The translations under genes and the position numbers were made by a program. Shown here in pieces: positions 54,566 through 63,627 of a stretch of 64,000 bases of DNA. The first letter of the stretch is position 1. Every line of letters begins with the position of its first letter. This DNA comes from Xanthomonas sp. DAR 80977 (lineage in GTDB: Bacteria; Pseudomonadota; Gammaproteobacteria; Xanthomonadales; Xanthomonadaceae), in assembly GCF_041240605.1 (NCBI RefSeq), contig NZ_CP162487.1:565001-629000 (forward strand), in the 5' to 3' direction. Below the pieces are notes generated by a model. That model had not been told where the DNA came from, made no database searches, and saw only the letters and a list, made by a program, of their open reading frames with translations.

Positions 54566-55861
54566 CTAGGCCGGCGCCTTGCGCGGGAAGCGGTAGAACA
54601 GCGCGCCGACCAGCAGCGCCACGCCGGCCGCGGCCAGGTTCTGCCAGCTGGCGCTGAGCAGCAGCGCCAGCGCCAGCAGCAGCGCCGCCAGCGGGATCAG
54701 CGGGCCGCCCGGCAGGCGCAACGCGCCGGGTCGGTCGCGATAGCGCCGCGCCAGCACCAGCACCGCCGCGGCGGTGCCGATGTAGGCGAACAGGCGGGTG
54801 ACCATCGACAGCAGCGCCAACTGCACGAACGAGCCGGACAGCGCCAGGGCCAGGGACAGCACGCCCTGCAGCAGGATGGCCGCGGCCGGGGTGCGGAAGC
54901 GCGGATGCACCCGCGCCAGGAACGCCGGGCCGTAGCCGTCCTGTGCGAGCGCGAACAGGAAGCGCGGCCCCAGCATCACCGTGTTGCTGGTGGTGCCGAG
55001 GATGGAGATGGTGGCGCCGACGGTGAGCAGCAGCGCCAGCGCCTCGCCGCCGAAGCCGCTGGCGGCGTCGGCCAGCGGCGTCGCCGACTGCGCCACGTTC
55101 GCCAGCGTGCCCTGCGCGACCACCTGCACCGCGGCATAGATCAGGGTGACGGTGACGATCATCGTGATCAGCGCGAACGGCACGTCGCGGCGCGGATTGC
55201 GGTATTCGCCGGCGGCGGCGGGAATGTTCTCGAAGCCGGCGTAGGCGAACAGCAACAGCAGCGCCGCTTCGCCCATGTTGCCGAAGTCGCGCGGATCCGG
55301 CGCCTTGCCCGAGAACGCCCACGACCAGTCCACGTAGAACAGGCCGATGGCCACGAACAGCAGCAACGGCACCAGCTTGCCGATCACCAGCGCCACGCCG
55401 GTGCGCGCGGCCGACTTCACCCCGATCACGTTGATCGCGGTGAGCAGGCCGAGCGAGCCGACCACGATCGCCAGGCGCGCGCCGCCGCCGGCCGCGGCCG
55501 GCCAGAAGCGCACCACCGCATCGGCCAGTCCGTTGCCGAGCGCGGCCGCCGAGCTGATCCGGGTCAGCCAGATCATCCAGCCGATCTCGAAGCCGGCGAA
55601 GCGGCCGAACGCCTCGCGCGCATACAGGTAGCTGCCGCCGGGCTCGTCGAAATAGCTGGCCGCCTGCGCGTAGCACAGCACCAGCAAGCCCACCGCCAGC
55701 CCGGCCAGCAGCACCGCCCACAGGCTCATCGGTCCTAGCAGCGCGGCGGTGGCGGCGGGCAGCAGGTAGATGCCGCTGCCGATCACATCGTTGATCGACA
55801 GGCCGACGATCTGCCAGCGGCTGACCGCGCGGACCAGGCTCGGTTCGGGTGCGCTGCTCAT
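54566..55861 (-). CDS. APC-family amino-acid permease
   Basis: A 431-residue transporter with twelve predicted segments. The segment-1 motif GLSINDVIGSGIYLLPAATAALLG, the segment-2/3 ASYFDEPGGSYLYAREAFG and LLLLFAYAGFENIPAAAGEYRNPRRDVP are typical of amino-acid/polyamine transporters. The substrate is not predictable. Its start overlaps the stop of the L,D-transpeptidase gene (ATGA), so the two are translationally coupled. Confidence 0.9.
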   Translation of the reverse strand: MSSAPEPSLVRAVSRWQIVGLSINDVIGSGIYLLPAATAALLGPMSLWAVLLAGLAVGLLVLCYAQAASYFDEPGGSYLYAREAFGRFAGFEIGWMIWLTRISSAAALGNGLADAVVRFWPAAAGGGARLAIVVGSLGLLTAINVIGVKSAARTGVALVIGKLVPLLLFVAIGLFYVDWSWAFSGKAPDPRDFGNMGEAALLLLFAYAGFENIPAAAGEYRNPRRDVPFALITMIVTVTLIYAAVQVVAQGTLANVAQSATPLADAASGFGGEALALLLTVGATISILGTTSNTVMLGPRFLFALAQDGYGPAFLARVHPRFRTPAAAILLQGVLSLALALSGSFVQLALLSMVTRLFAYIGTAAAVLVLARRYRDRPGALRLPGGPLIPLAALLLALALLLSASWQNLAAAGVALLVGALFYRFPRKAPA

Positions 55862-56679
55862 GGCGCCGGCGCCACGGCGGGCAGCGCCCAGGCGGTGCGC
55901 AGGCGCGCGTAGTCCTTGCGCGGCAGCAGCACGAACAGCGGTGCGGCCTCCGGTTGCAGCCAGGCCAGCAGGCGCTGCATGTCGGCCGGCTCCATCGCGG
56001 TGCAGCCGGCGGTGGCCTCGCCGGGCGCGCGCCACAGGTGGGCGAAGATGCAGCTGCCGGCGCCGGGCCGCGCCTGCGGGTTGTGGCCGATCACGAAGCC
56101 CTCTTCGTAGCGGCGGTCGCCGTCGTGGTGCAGGTCCAGGCGCATCGGTTCGGTGGAGCCGGCCACCGCGTCCGCGCCGACCCGTTCGGCGTCGACGATG
56201 CGGTTGTACAGCGGCGAATCGGGCACGTCGATGCAATAGCTGCTCTGTTGCATCGGCTGGTACGGCAGCGCGCTGTCGATGCGCTGGGCGTAGCCGAAGG
56301 CCTCGCCGACGGTGAAGATGCCGGCCGGGCTGCGGCCGTCGCCTTCGCGCTTCTGCGGGCCGTCGGCCTGCGCCGGGTGCAGGCCCAGGCCCCAGGCGCT
56401 GCCGTTGCGGCCGAGCGCCACGTCGAAGCGCTGGCCGTGCGCGCGCCAGCCATCTGCCGTGCGTTCGAAGGCCTGCAGTTGGCCGCGCGGGCTGTCCCAG
56501 TCCGGTGCCAGCACCAGGATCAGCTGCCTTGCCTGCTGCAGTGCCGGCGGCGTGGTGGTGTCGTTTCCGGCCAAGCAGGTGCCGGCGACCGTGGCGCACA
56601 GCAGTGCCAGCGTCGCCAGCCAGGGGCGGCGGATGGCGCCGGTCTGGCTCAGGGCGGACAACCACGGGAACTTCGGCAT
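55858..56679 (-). CDS. L,D-transpeptidase family protein (YkuD fold)
   Basis: A 273-residue exported protein. A hydrophobic N-terminal segment (WLATLALLCATVAGTCLAG) is a signal peptide or anchor. The YkuD domain (about residues 50-250) holds the catalytic pattern IFAHLWRAPGEATAGCTAME with His and Cys, and upstream KREGDGRSPAGIFTVGEAFGYA, which is close to the YafK-like branch. It forms or cuts L,D-cross-links in murein or attaches proteins to it. ATG 56679 has GGAG six bases upstream; ATG 56685 is also in frame but too close to that site. Confidence 0.88.
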   Translation of the reverse strand: MPKFPWLSALSQTGAIRRPWLATLALLCATVAGTCLAGNDTTTPPALQQARQLILVLAPDWDSPRGQLQAFERTADGWRAHGQRFDVALGRNGSAWGLGLHPAQADGPQKREGDGRSPAGIFTVGEAFGYAQRIDSALPYQPMQQSSYCIDVPDSPLYNRIVDAERVGADAVAGSTEPMRLDLHHDGDRRYEEGFVIGHNPQARPGAGSCIFAHLWRAPGEATAGCTAMEPADMQRLLAWLQPEAAPLFVLLPRKDYARLRTAWALPAVAPAP

Positions 56680-57001
56680 GCGCATCTCCGGTCGCGATCG
56701 GGCATGGAGCGGGGTTGGACCTGCTCCAGGTTCGCCGCCCGTTGTTGGCGGCGGCAGGGGTGGTGCGGACGGCGGCACCCGCACGATGTCGAGCGGGTGC
56801 CGCAATGTTGCAACGTTACAGCAGTTGTCCGGCACGTGGCGCCGGTCGTGCGCAGGCCGCTGGCGCGGTGTCGGCACGCACGGGTGGTGGTGCGATTGCC
56901 GGCCGGCATGGCGGCTGCGAGTGGTGCAGCAAGCTGGCTGGTTGCGATTTGATCTAGCGAGCGCCGTGGCCTCTACGTGGCGGTTGCTACCGACCTCCAT
57001 G

Positions 57002-57100
57002 AATCTTCCGTTGCCGTTGCCGTTGCCGTTGCTGTCGCTGTCGCTGTCACTGTCTTTGCCTTTGCTGTTGCTGCTGACTCTGCTGTTGCTTTGCTTTTGA
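57002..57100. repeat. Microsatellite-like tract (GTTGCC / CTGTTG type)
   Basis: About 100 bases of short repeats, first GTTGCC units, then TCGCTG units, then TTGCTG units. In reversed complement it resembles the CAG/CAA-rich tract at 57750-57855, so the two may form the outer part of a large inverted structure. It lies just upstream of the L,D-transpeptidase gene. Confidence 0.75.
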
Positions 57101-57116
57101 TCTACCGGGCCCCCTC

Positions 57117-57330
57117 GGCGCGGCGGCCATGGCGGGGAAAAACCCCGAAGGGGCGGCGCACATGGATGTGCGCCGTTCGCGGCAGGGGCAGGATGCCCCT
57201 TCCGCGAATCCCCGTCATGGCCGCGGACCCGGAGCGCGTAGCGCGGAGGGCGCGCTGCGGGGTGTGCTTTCTTTTGGTTACTTTTCTTTGCACAAGCAAA
57301 GAAAAGTAACTCGCCGCAGGCGAAAGCTGT
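57117..57330 (+). repeat. Left arm of a large imperfect inverted repeat
   Basis: About 210 bases, including GGCGGCGCACATGGATGTGC, a GCAGGGGCAGGATGCCCC block and a TTTTGGTTACTTTTCTTTGC block, that recur in reverse complement at 57503-57720. Within the arm is a perfect 15-bp hairpin (GTTACTTTTCTTTGC with a 4-base loop, 57277-57310). An ORF across it (ending LSFGYFSLHKQRKVTR and on) is probably not a gene, because it is made from the repeat. Confidence 0.85.
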
Positions 57331-57340
57331 TGCTGTTGCA

Positions 57341-57390
57341 CCGGAACCGGAACCGGAACCGGAACCGGCACAGGCACAGGCACAGGCACA
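57341..57390. repeat. CCGGAA and CAGGCA hexamer repeats
   Basis: Four to five CCGGAA units followed by three to four CAGGCA units, in the spacer between the arms of the large inverted repeat. Such tracts change length easily by slippage. Confidence 0.85.
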
Positions 57391-57408
57391 CGCAATGATC
57401 GAATCATT

Positions 57409-57472
57409 GTAGGAGCGGCTTCAGCCGCGACGCTTTTCTGCCAGGGCTGGTCGCGGCTGAAGCCGCTCCTAC
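57409..57472. repeat. REP palindrome pair
   Basis: A textbook pair: GTAGGAGCGGCTTCAGCCGC and its inverted partner GCGGCTGAAGCCGCTCCTAC, with about 20 bases between them. It sits in the centre of the large inverted repeat. Confidence 0.87.
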
Positions 57473-57502
57473 AGAAAGCACAAGCGCCGAACAAAATGCC
57501 GG

Positions 57503-57720
57503 AGCAAAGGCTTCCGCCCTTGGGGCGGGTCACTTTTCTTTGCTCGTGCAAAGAAAAGTAACCAAAAGAAAGCACGCCCTGCCTTGCGCCCTCCGCGCTG
57601 CGCGCTACGGGTCCGCGGATGCACCGGGGATTCGCGGAAGGGGCATCCTGCCCCTGCCGCGAACGGCGCACATCCATGTGCGCCGCCCTTCGGGTTTTTC
57701 CCCGGTCCATCCGCCGCTGC
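57503..57720 (-). repeat. Right arm of a large imperfect inverted repeat
   Basis: The reverse complement of this stretch matches 57117-57330 over almost its whole length with scattered differences, including its own TTTTCTTTGC/GCAAAGAAAA hairpin at 57532-57559. See the left arm. Confidence 0.85.
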
Positions 57721-57749
57721 GGAAGGGAACCCAGTAAGTCAAAAGCAAG

Positions 57750-57855
<106 letters not shown>

Positions 57856-57954
57856 TCATCTCTGTGGTGACGCGTCTAAGCGGCAACGACGATTGCGATT
57901 GCGACGGAAATGATCGCGCTGCGGTGGTCTGCCACGTAGCTGCGCACAGATGGA

Positions 57955-59058
57955 TCACCCGCGCGGCGGCAGCAACTCCAGGCCGCGGATCTCGCGGATG
58001 CCCAGCCCCGGCGCATCGGTGATGGTGATCTTCGAATCGTTGAAGATCACCCCGCCCTGCACCGGATCGAACAGGCCCAGTGACGGGCCGTCCAGGTCCA
58101 CCTTGGTGATGATGTCGGCCTTGGCCACCGCCAGGTGCACCGCCGCCGCCACGCTGATGCTCGACTCGAGCATGCAGCCGATCATGCAGGGCACCCCGTA
58201 CAGCGCCGCGATGTCGGCGATGCGGATCGCGTTGGACAGCCCGCCGGTCTTCATCAGTTTGATGTTGACGATGTCCGCGGCGCGGCGCTGGATCAGGTCG
58301 AACACCTGCGCCGGCGCGAACACGCTTTCGTCCGCCATCACCGGCGTGTTCACGCGTTCGGTCACGTACTTCAGCCCGTCGATGTCCCAGGCCTTGACCG
58401 GCTGCTCCAGCAGCTCCAACGCCACGCCGGCGTCTTCCAGCGTGCGCATCGCGTACACCGCCTGCTTCGGCGTCCAGCCCTGGTTGGCGTCCAGGCGCAG
58501 CACGGCGCGGCCCGCGACCGCGGCGTGGATCGCCTCGACCCGCGCGATGTCCACGTCGATGTCCTTGCCGACCTTGATCTTCAGCGCAGTGAAGCCGCGG
58601 CCGAGCGCTGACAGCGCGTCGGCCACCATCTTGTCGATCGTGTCCACGCTGATGGTGATGTCGGTGCTGATCGCCGGATCGCCGCCGCCGAGCATCCTGT
58701 ACAGCGGCGCGCCGTATAGTTGCGCCCACAGGTCGTAGACCGCGATCTCTACCGCCGCCTTGGCGCTGCTGTTGCGCTCCAGCGCGCCCTGGATCAGCCC
58801 GGTGAGCCGGTTGAGGTCTGCGACGTCCTCGCCGATCAGGCGCGGCGCGATGAAGCCGTCGATCGCCGCGACGATCGAGCCGTGGGTGTCGCCGGTGATC
58901 GGCGCGGTCGCCGGCGCTTCGCCATAGCCGATATGGCCGCTGTCGGTATGCACCAGCACCACCACGTCCTCGACCGTCTCCACGGTGCGCAGCGCGGTCT
59001 TGAACGGGGTCTTCAGCGGCACGCGCAGCATGCCCAGCTGGATATCGGTGATCTTCAT
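57955..59058 (-). CDS. Dipeptide (L-Ala-D/L-Glu) epimerase, enolase superfamily
   Basis: A 367-residue enzyme of the muconate-lactonising subgroup. Catalytic residues: the Lys pair in KIKVG and NIKLMKTGGL, metal ligands in LRLDANQGW (Asp), ELLEQP (Glu) and VMADES (Asp), and the dipeptide-recognising DLDGP near the C-terminus. These point to L-Ala-D/L-Glu epimerase (YcjG type), which turns murein-derived L-Ala-D-Glu into L-Ala-L-Glu for use as nutrient. The start overlaps the stop of the upstream NlpC/P60 gene (ATGA), so release and epimerisation of the dipeptide look coupled. Confidence 0.9.
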   Translation of the reverse strand: MKITDIQLGMLRVPLKTPFKTALRTVETVEDVVVLVHTDSGHIGYGEAPATAPITGDTHGSIVAAIDGFIAPRLIGEDVADLNRLTGLIQGALERNSSAKAAVEIAVYDLWAQLYGAPLYRMLGGGDPAISTDITISVDTIDKMVADALSALGRGFTALKIKVGKDIDVDIARVEAIHAAVAGRAVLRLDANQGWTPKQAVYAMRTLEDAGVALELLEQPVKAWDIDGLKYVTERVNTPVMADESVFAPAQVFDLIQRRAADIVNIKLMKTGGLSNAIRIADIAALYGVPCMIGCMLESSISVAAAVHLAVAKADIITKVDLDGPSLGLFDPVQGGVIFNDSKITITDAPGLGIREIRGLELLPPRG

Positions 59059-60449
59059 TCGGCGGCGACCGGGCGGACGCGTTGGATGCGGGTGATGCGG
59101 TCGATGAAGGGCGTGCCGTCGCTCAGCAGCAGCGGCTCCAGCGGGGTCACCGAGACGCCGTTGAGGCGCGCGCGCTGCAATTGGCCGGACGTGTCGCGGT
59201 AGCTGGCGCCGGCCACGTCGTGGATCACCCAGGTGTGGCCGCGGTCGTGGCCGATCACCATCATCACGTGGCCGGGGATGTACACCAGGTCGCCGACCTG
59301 CAGCCGCGCCAGCGCCTGTTGCCGTTGCGCCGGCGCTGCGGCAGCGCCGTAGGGCACGCTGGCCAGGCTGGGGCTGCGTGCCTGGTCGCCGGTATTGCGC
59401 GGCAAGGCGATGCCCAGGCTGCGGTAGACATCGGAGACGAAGCCGCTGCAGTCGCGCGCGTCGTAGTCGTTGCCCCAGCCGTAGCGTTCGCCGAGGAACT
59501 TGAACGCCTGCAGCAGCAGGTTGCGTGGCGTGGCCGGCAGCGGCGCGGTGGCCACGTCGGCGCCGCGCGGCACCAGCGCGGGCGCCAGCCGCAGCCGGCC
59601 GTCGGCGTCGCGCAACGGCAATTGCACCACGTGGGCGGCCAGCGGCGACTGGCCGTTGACCGCCTGTTGCGGCGGCCAGTCCTCCAGCAGCGGCAGGGCG
59701 CTGCCCATGTCCAGCGGCAGCTGCGAAGCCGCCGGCAGTTCAGGCGTGAACGCGGTCAGCGCGCGCGCGCCGGTGACCAGCAGCCGCGGCGTGCGTTGCG
59801 CGTAGCCCAGCACGATGTCGCGCTCGCCTTCGGCCACGCGGTCGCGTTCGATCCAGGCCGCGTAGTTCGGCGCCAGCACGAACAGCCATTGGCCATCGCC
59901 GCTGGCGTGCAGGATCGCCACCGCGGTGCCGGGATACAGCGCCGATTCCTGGAAGCGGTCGATGTCGTGGTCGTCGCGGCCGCTGAACGCGCGTTGCCGG
60001 GTGGGAAAGGTGCGCAGGTCGGCGCGGCGCACCACCAGCGCGTAGCGCGGCGTCGGCTGCGCGGGAATCGCGTCCAGGGCGAGCGCGGCGTGCAACGCCG
60101 CCAGTCGCGTGGCGTCGAGCGTGGCGCCGCGTGCGTCGTAGAGCGTGCGCGTCGGCGGCGCCGACAGCGCCAGCACCTGCGCGCGCACCTGCTCGGCGCT
60201 GTAGCGCTCGGGCAGCGCCTGCAGGTCGTGCATCGACGCATCGTGGCGCAGCAGGTGTGCGTTGAAGGCCTGCACTTGCGCCGCGTCGAGCAATGGACGC
60301 GATGCAGCGGGCAGGCGCGCGATCCAGTAGTCGGCCTGCAGTTGGCTGGCTTGCAGGTGGAACGGCACCTCGCCGGCGGCGCTGGCCGCGGCGATGGGCA
60401 CGCTCAGCGCTGCGGCCAGGAGCAGGCACAGGCCACGCATCGTGTTCAT
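59055..60449 (-). CDS. NlpC/P60 (C40) cell-wall peptide endopeptidase with SH3-type domains
   Basis: A 464-residue exported enzyme. A signal peptide (ending AAASAAG) is followed by a helical region, SH3b-like domains (about 150-310, with YALVVRRADLRTFPT and WLFVLAPNYAAWIERDRVAEG) and the C40 core (about 330-450). Its triad is seen in ARDCSGFVSDVYRSLG (Cys), PGHVMMVIG (His) and VIHDVAG (His). By family it cuts between gamma-D-Glu and the diamino acid, releasing L-Ala-D-Glu, the substrate of the coupled epimerase. Starts at 60449 or 60440 are possible. Confidence 0.9.
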   Translation of the reverse strand: MNTMRGLCLLLAAALSVPIAAASAAGEVPFHLQASQLQADYWIARLPAASRPLLDAAQVQAFNAHLLRHDASMHDLQALPERYSAEQVRAQVLALSAPPTRTLYDARGATLDATRLAALHAALALDAIPAQPTPRYALVVRRADLRTFPTRQRAFSGRDDHDIDRFQESALYPGTAVAILHASGDGQWLFVLAPNYAAWIERDRVAEGERDIVLGYAQRTPRLLVTGARALTAFTPELPAASQLPLDMGSALPLLEDWPPQQAVNGQSPLAAHVVQLPLRDADGRLRLAPALVPRGADVATAPLPATPRNLLLQAFKFLGERYGWGNDYDARDCSGFVSDVYRSLGIALPRNTGDQARSPSLASVPYGAAAAPAQRQQALARLQVGDLVYIPGHVMMVIGHDRGHTWVIHDVAGASYRDTSGQLQRARLNGVSVTPLEPLLLSDGTPFIDRITRIQRVRPVAAE

Positions 60450-60832
60450 CGGACCCCGGGGCGGTTGTAGAGAGCACCGGACCGCTGCGCGCCGGTCTCG
60501 GAATACTGTTTTCCCCGGTCCGGCTTGTCAAGAAGCGTCGATTGACACGCCGTTTCGCACCGTGCTACACCAAAAATGCAGGTGCGATGGACCGATGGCG
60601 ACATGCACCGGTTCGGCGGGCGGCGCGGCGATGGCCTGGGGTGATGGGCGCATGTCGCAGGGGGCGTCGTTCGGCACGCGCATCTGGGGAAAGTAGCGAT
60701 TGCATGAGGGCGCGCCGCGCTGCGGCCGTGCGCCATGTTGTCCGCGTGGGTGCCAAGGGAAGGCGGCCGGCTGTTGGCCTGCGTCGGCTCGGGTCACCGT
60801 CGTCAGCGTCGTCGATTGCAGGAGAGAGCCGC
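60450..60832. other. 383-base divergent intergenic region
   Basis: It separates the C40 gene and the TonB-dependent receptor. No small gene, terminator or REP unit is evident. It must hold promoters for both sides, but no strong pair of hexamers stands out. Confidence 0.4.
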
Positions 60833-63625
60833 GTGCCCAGCCGAGTCCAGCGTTCCCGTTTCCACGTCCGACCGTCTCGCCTCGCGCTCGCGTTGCTGGC
60901 CGGGTTCGCAGTGCCATCGCTTGCCGTCGCGCAGGACGCGGCCACCGCCACGCGCGATCTGGACAAGGTCACCGTGACCGGCTCGCGCATCGCGCGCTCG
61001 CAGGTGGAAGGTCCGGCGCCGGTCACCGTCATCACCGCGCAGGAGATCCAGAAGCAGGGCTTCAGCACGGTGTGGGAATCGCTCGGCACGCTGACCCAGT
61101 TCAGCGGCAGCGCCTTCAACGAAAGCGACCAGACCGGCAGTTCGCCCAACGGCCAATACCTCAACCTGCGCGGATTGGGACCGGGCTACCAGCTGATCCT
61201 GCTCAACGGCAAGCGCATGGCCGATTACCCGCAGTCCTACAACGCCAACGGCACCGCGGTGAGCCTGGGCAGCATTCCCGCCGCGGCGGTGGAGCGCATC
61301 GAGGTGATGAGCGGCGGCGCCTCGGCGATCTACGGCTCCGATGCGGTGGCCGGCGTGGTCAACATCATCACCAAGCGCGATTTCAGCGGCGACACGCTGC
61401 GCCTGCGCGGCGGCACCACCACGCGCGGCGGCGGCGACAGCGGCCAGCTGCAATGGAGCGGCGGACGCACCGGCGACCGCTGGAGCCTGACCTACGCGTT
61501 CGAACGGCTGGACCGCGAGGCGATCGTCGCCAGCCAGCGCGACTTCCTGGATTCGTACTACGACCATCCCGGCAACAAGGCCGATCCGTCCAGCCCCAAC
61601 GCCTCGATCTCCGGGGTCTACCTGCGCCGCGGCAACACCTATCTGTGGCCGAGCGGCGGTACGCTGTCGACGTCGGCCAGCGCGCTGGACGCCGCCTGCG
61701 CGGCGACCAACCCGGCATTCGTGCCGTACAAGACCGCCGACAGCCTGGCCGCGCCCAACCGCTGCGGCGCGTTCGGCTATTACCAGGGCCGCTCGGTGCA
61801 GAACGGCTACGGCAAGACCTCCGCCTACCTGTCCGGCAGTTTCGATGTCAGCGACGCGGTCACCGCCTATGCGCAGGTGCTGGCCAATCGCTCCAAGGAC
61901 GAAAGCTCCAGCCAGACCCACTACTACATCGGCGAGGGTGCGTTCACCGTCTACGATCCGGACCTGGGCCTGGTCACCGCGCAGCGCATCTTCCTGCCCT
62001 CGGAAGTGGGCGGGATCAAGAACATCGAATACGACGAGAAGTCCTGGAACCTCAATGCCGGCGTGCGCGGCAAGCTGTTCGACGGCCGCTTCGACTGGGA
62101 CGCGAGCGTGTCGCTGTCGCGCTACGACATCACCACGCGGCGCCCGCGCTTCCTCACCAACGCGGTGCGCGACTACTACATGGGGCCGCTGCTGGGCCAT
62201 CGGCCCGACGGCACCGAGATCCGCGAGTTCTACGCCGACAGGCTGTTCGCGCCGGGCAGCGCGGCGCTGTACGACCAGCTCACCACCGAGGTGGTGAGCC
62301 GCGGCGAATCCAGCACCGACCAGGCCCAGTTCGTGTTCAGCGGCGACCTGTTCGCGTTGCCGGCCGGCATGGTGCAGATCGCCACCGTGCTGGAGGCGGC
62401 GCGGCAGAAGTACGACCTGCAGCCGGATCCGCGCACCACCGTGGACTACACCGGCAGCGAGCGCATCTACAACCTGACCCAGACCCCGGGCGGCGGCCCG
62501 CGCGACCGCTACGCCGCCGGCGTGGAGCTGCGCGTGCCGATCTTCAGCCGGCTCAGCGCGACGCTGGCCGGGCGCTACGACAAGTACGACGACATCACCT
62601 CGGTCGACGACGCCGCCACGTGGCAGGCCGGGCTGGAATGGCGGCCGTTCGACAGCCTGCTGCTGCGCGGCAGCCACGCCACCAGCTTCCGCGCGCCGGA
62701 CCTGCTGTGGATCTACGCCGGCACCAGCGCCAACAATCCCACCGTCACCGACGAATACCTGTGCCGCCGCGACGGCCTGGATCCGCTGTCCGATGCGTGT
62801 TCGGCCGCGCACGAGTACCAGACCTTCTCCACCCAGTCGTCCAATCCGCTGCTGGAGGAGGAGAAGGGCAAGTCGACCACGCTGGGCTTCGTCTGGGACG
62901 TGCTGCCGACGCTGTCGCTGAGCGCGGACTACTACCGCATCGAGCTGGAAGGCCGGGTCGAATCGATCTCCAGCGAGACCCTGCTGGAGAACAACGCCAA
63001 CTGCCTGCTCGGCCGCGACCGCGCCGGCAATCCGGTCGACAGCGCCTCGGCCGCCTGCCAGTTCTACATCCAGTCGGTGACCCGCAGCCCCGGCACCGAC
63101 CTCACCGCCGAAGGCCAGATCACCGCGTTCGAGACCTTCCCGATCAACCAGTCGCTGATGCGCACCGACGGCGTGGACGCCAACCTGCGCTACAGCCTCG
63201 ACCTCGGCGACTGGGGCGCGTTCGGCCTGCAGGCCGGCTATACCCGCGTACTGAAGATGGACGTGGCGCAGTTCGCCGGAGCCAAGCCGGTGGACGTGAT
63301 GAACGATGTCGACTACCTGGCGTTCCGCACCCGCACCAATTGGCGTTTGAACTGGAACATCGGCGACTGGTCGACCAGTCTGTACGGCTACCGCTACGGC
63401 TCGCGCCCCAACTACGCCGAGAGCGGTCGCGTGGCGCCGTACGTGGTCTGGAACGCGGACATCGCCAAGCAGATCACCGACAAGGCCACGCTCGGAATCA
63501 GCGTGCTCAACGTGTTCGACAAGATCCATCCGCGCGACGACACCTACACCGCCTGGCCGTACTTCCCGCGCGTCTACAGCGCGATCGGGCGGCAGCTGTA
63601 CGCCAACTTCACCTACAGCTTTTGA
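60833..63625 (+). CDS. TonB-dependent outer-membrane receptor
   Basis: A 930-residue receptor. The signal peptide (LALALLAGFAVPSLAVAQ) is followed by the TonB box region LDKVTVTGSRIARSQ, a plug (LNLRGLGPGYQLILLNGKRM and AIYGSDAVAGVVNIITK) and a long barrel ending FTYSF. The type with VTVTGSRI and IPAAAVERIEVMSGG is common in xanthomonads for oligosaccharides, peptides or vitamins; the ligand is unknown. GTG at 60833 is well supported by GGAGAG six bases upstream. The class C-like hydrolase starts directly after its stop. Confidence 0.92.
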   Translation: MPSRVQRSRFHVRPSRLALALLAGFAVPSLAVAQDAATATRDLDKVTVTGSRIARSQVEGPAPVTVITAQEIQKQGFSTVWESLGTLTQFSGSAFNESDQTGSSPNGQYLNLRGLGPGYQLILLNGKRMADYPQSYNANGTAVSLGSIPAAAVERIEVMSGGASAIYGSDAVAGVVNIITKRDFSGDTLRLRGGTTTRGGGDSGQLQWSGGRTGDRWSLTYAFERLDREAIVASQRDFLDSYYDHPGNKADPSSPNASISGVYLRRGNTYLWPSGGTLSTSASALDAACAATNPAFVPYKTADSLAAPNRCGAFGYYQGRSVQNGYGKTSAYLSGSFDVSDAVTAYAQVLANRSKDESSSQTHYYIGEGAFTVYDPDLGLVTAQRIFLPSEVGGIKNIEYDEKSWNLNAGVRGKLFDGRFDWDASVSLSRYDITTRRPRFLTNAVRDYYMGPLLGHRPDGTEIREFYADRLFAPGSAALYDQLTTEVVSRGESSTDQAQFVFSGDLFALPAGMVQIATVLEAARQKYDLQPDPRTTVDYTGSERIYNLTQTPGGGPRDRYAAGVELRVPIFSRLSATLAGRYDKYDDITSVDDAATWQAGLEWRPFDSLLLRGSHATSFRAPDLLWIYAGTSANNPTVTDEYLCRRDGLDPLSDACSAAHEYQTFSTQSSNPLLEEEKGKSTTLGFVWDVLPTLSLSADYYRIELEGRVESISSETLLENNANCLLGRDRAGNPVDSASAACQFYIQSVTRSPGTDLTAEGQITAFETFPINQSLMRTDGVDANLRYSLDLGDWGAFGLQAGYTRVLKMDVAQFAGAKPVDVMNDVDYLAFRTRTNWRLNWNIGDWSTSLYGYRYGSRPNYAESGRVAPYVVWNADIAKQITDKATLGISVLNVFDKIHPRDDTYTAWPYFPRVYSAIGRQLYANFTYSF

Positions 63626-63627
63626 GC

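Noticed and set aside
57129..57398. 89-codon ORF in the repeat region
   Set aside because: Made of the inverted repeat and hexamer tract; the end is RNRNRNRHRHRH, a translation of microsatellite DNA.
60293..60832. Extension of the TonB receptor start to 60293
   Set aside because: It would place 180 residues before the signal peptide; the GTG at 60833 has a good ribosome-binding site.
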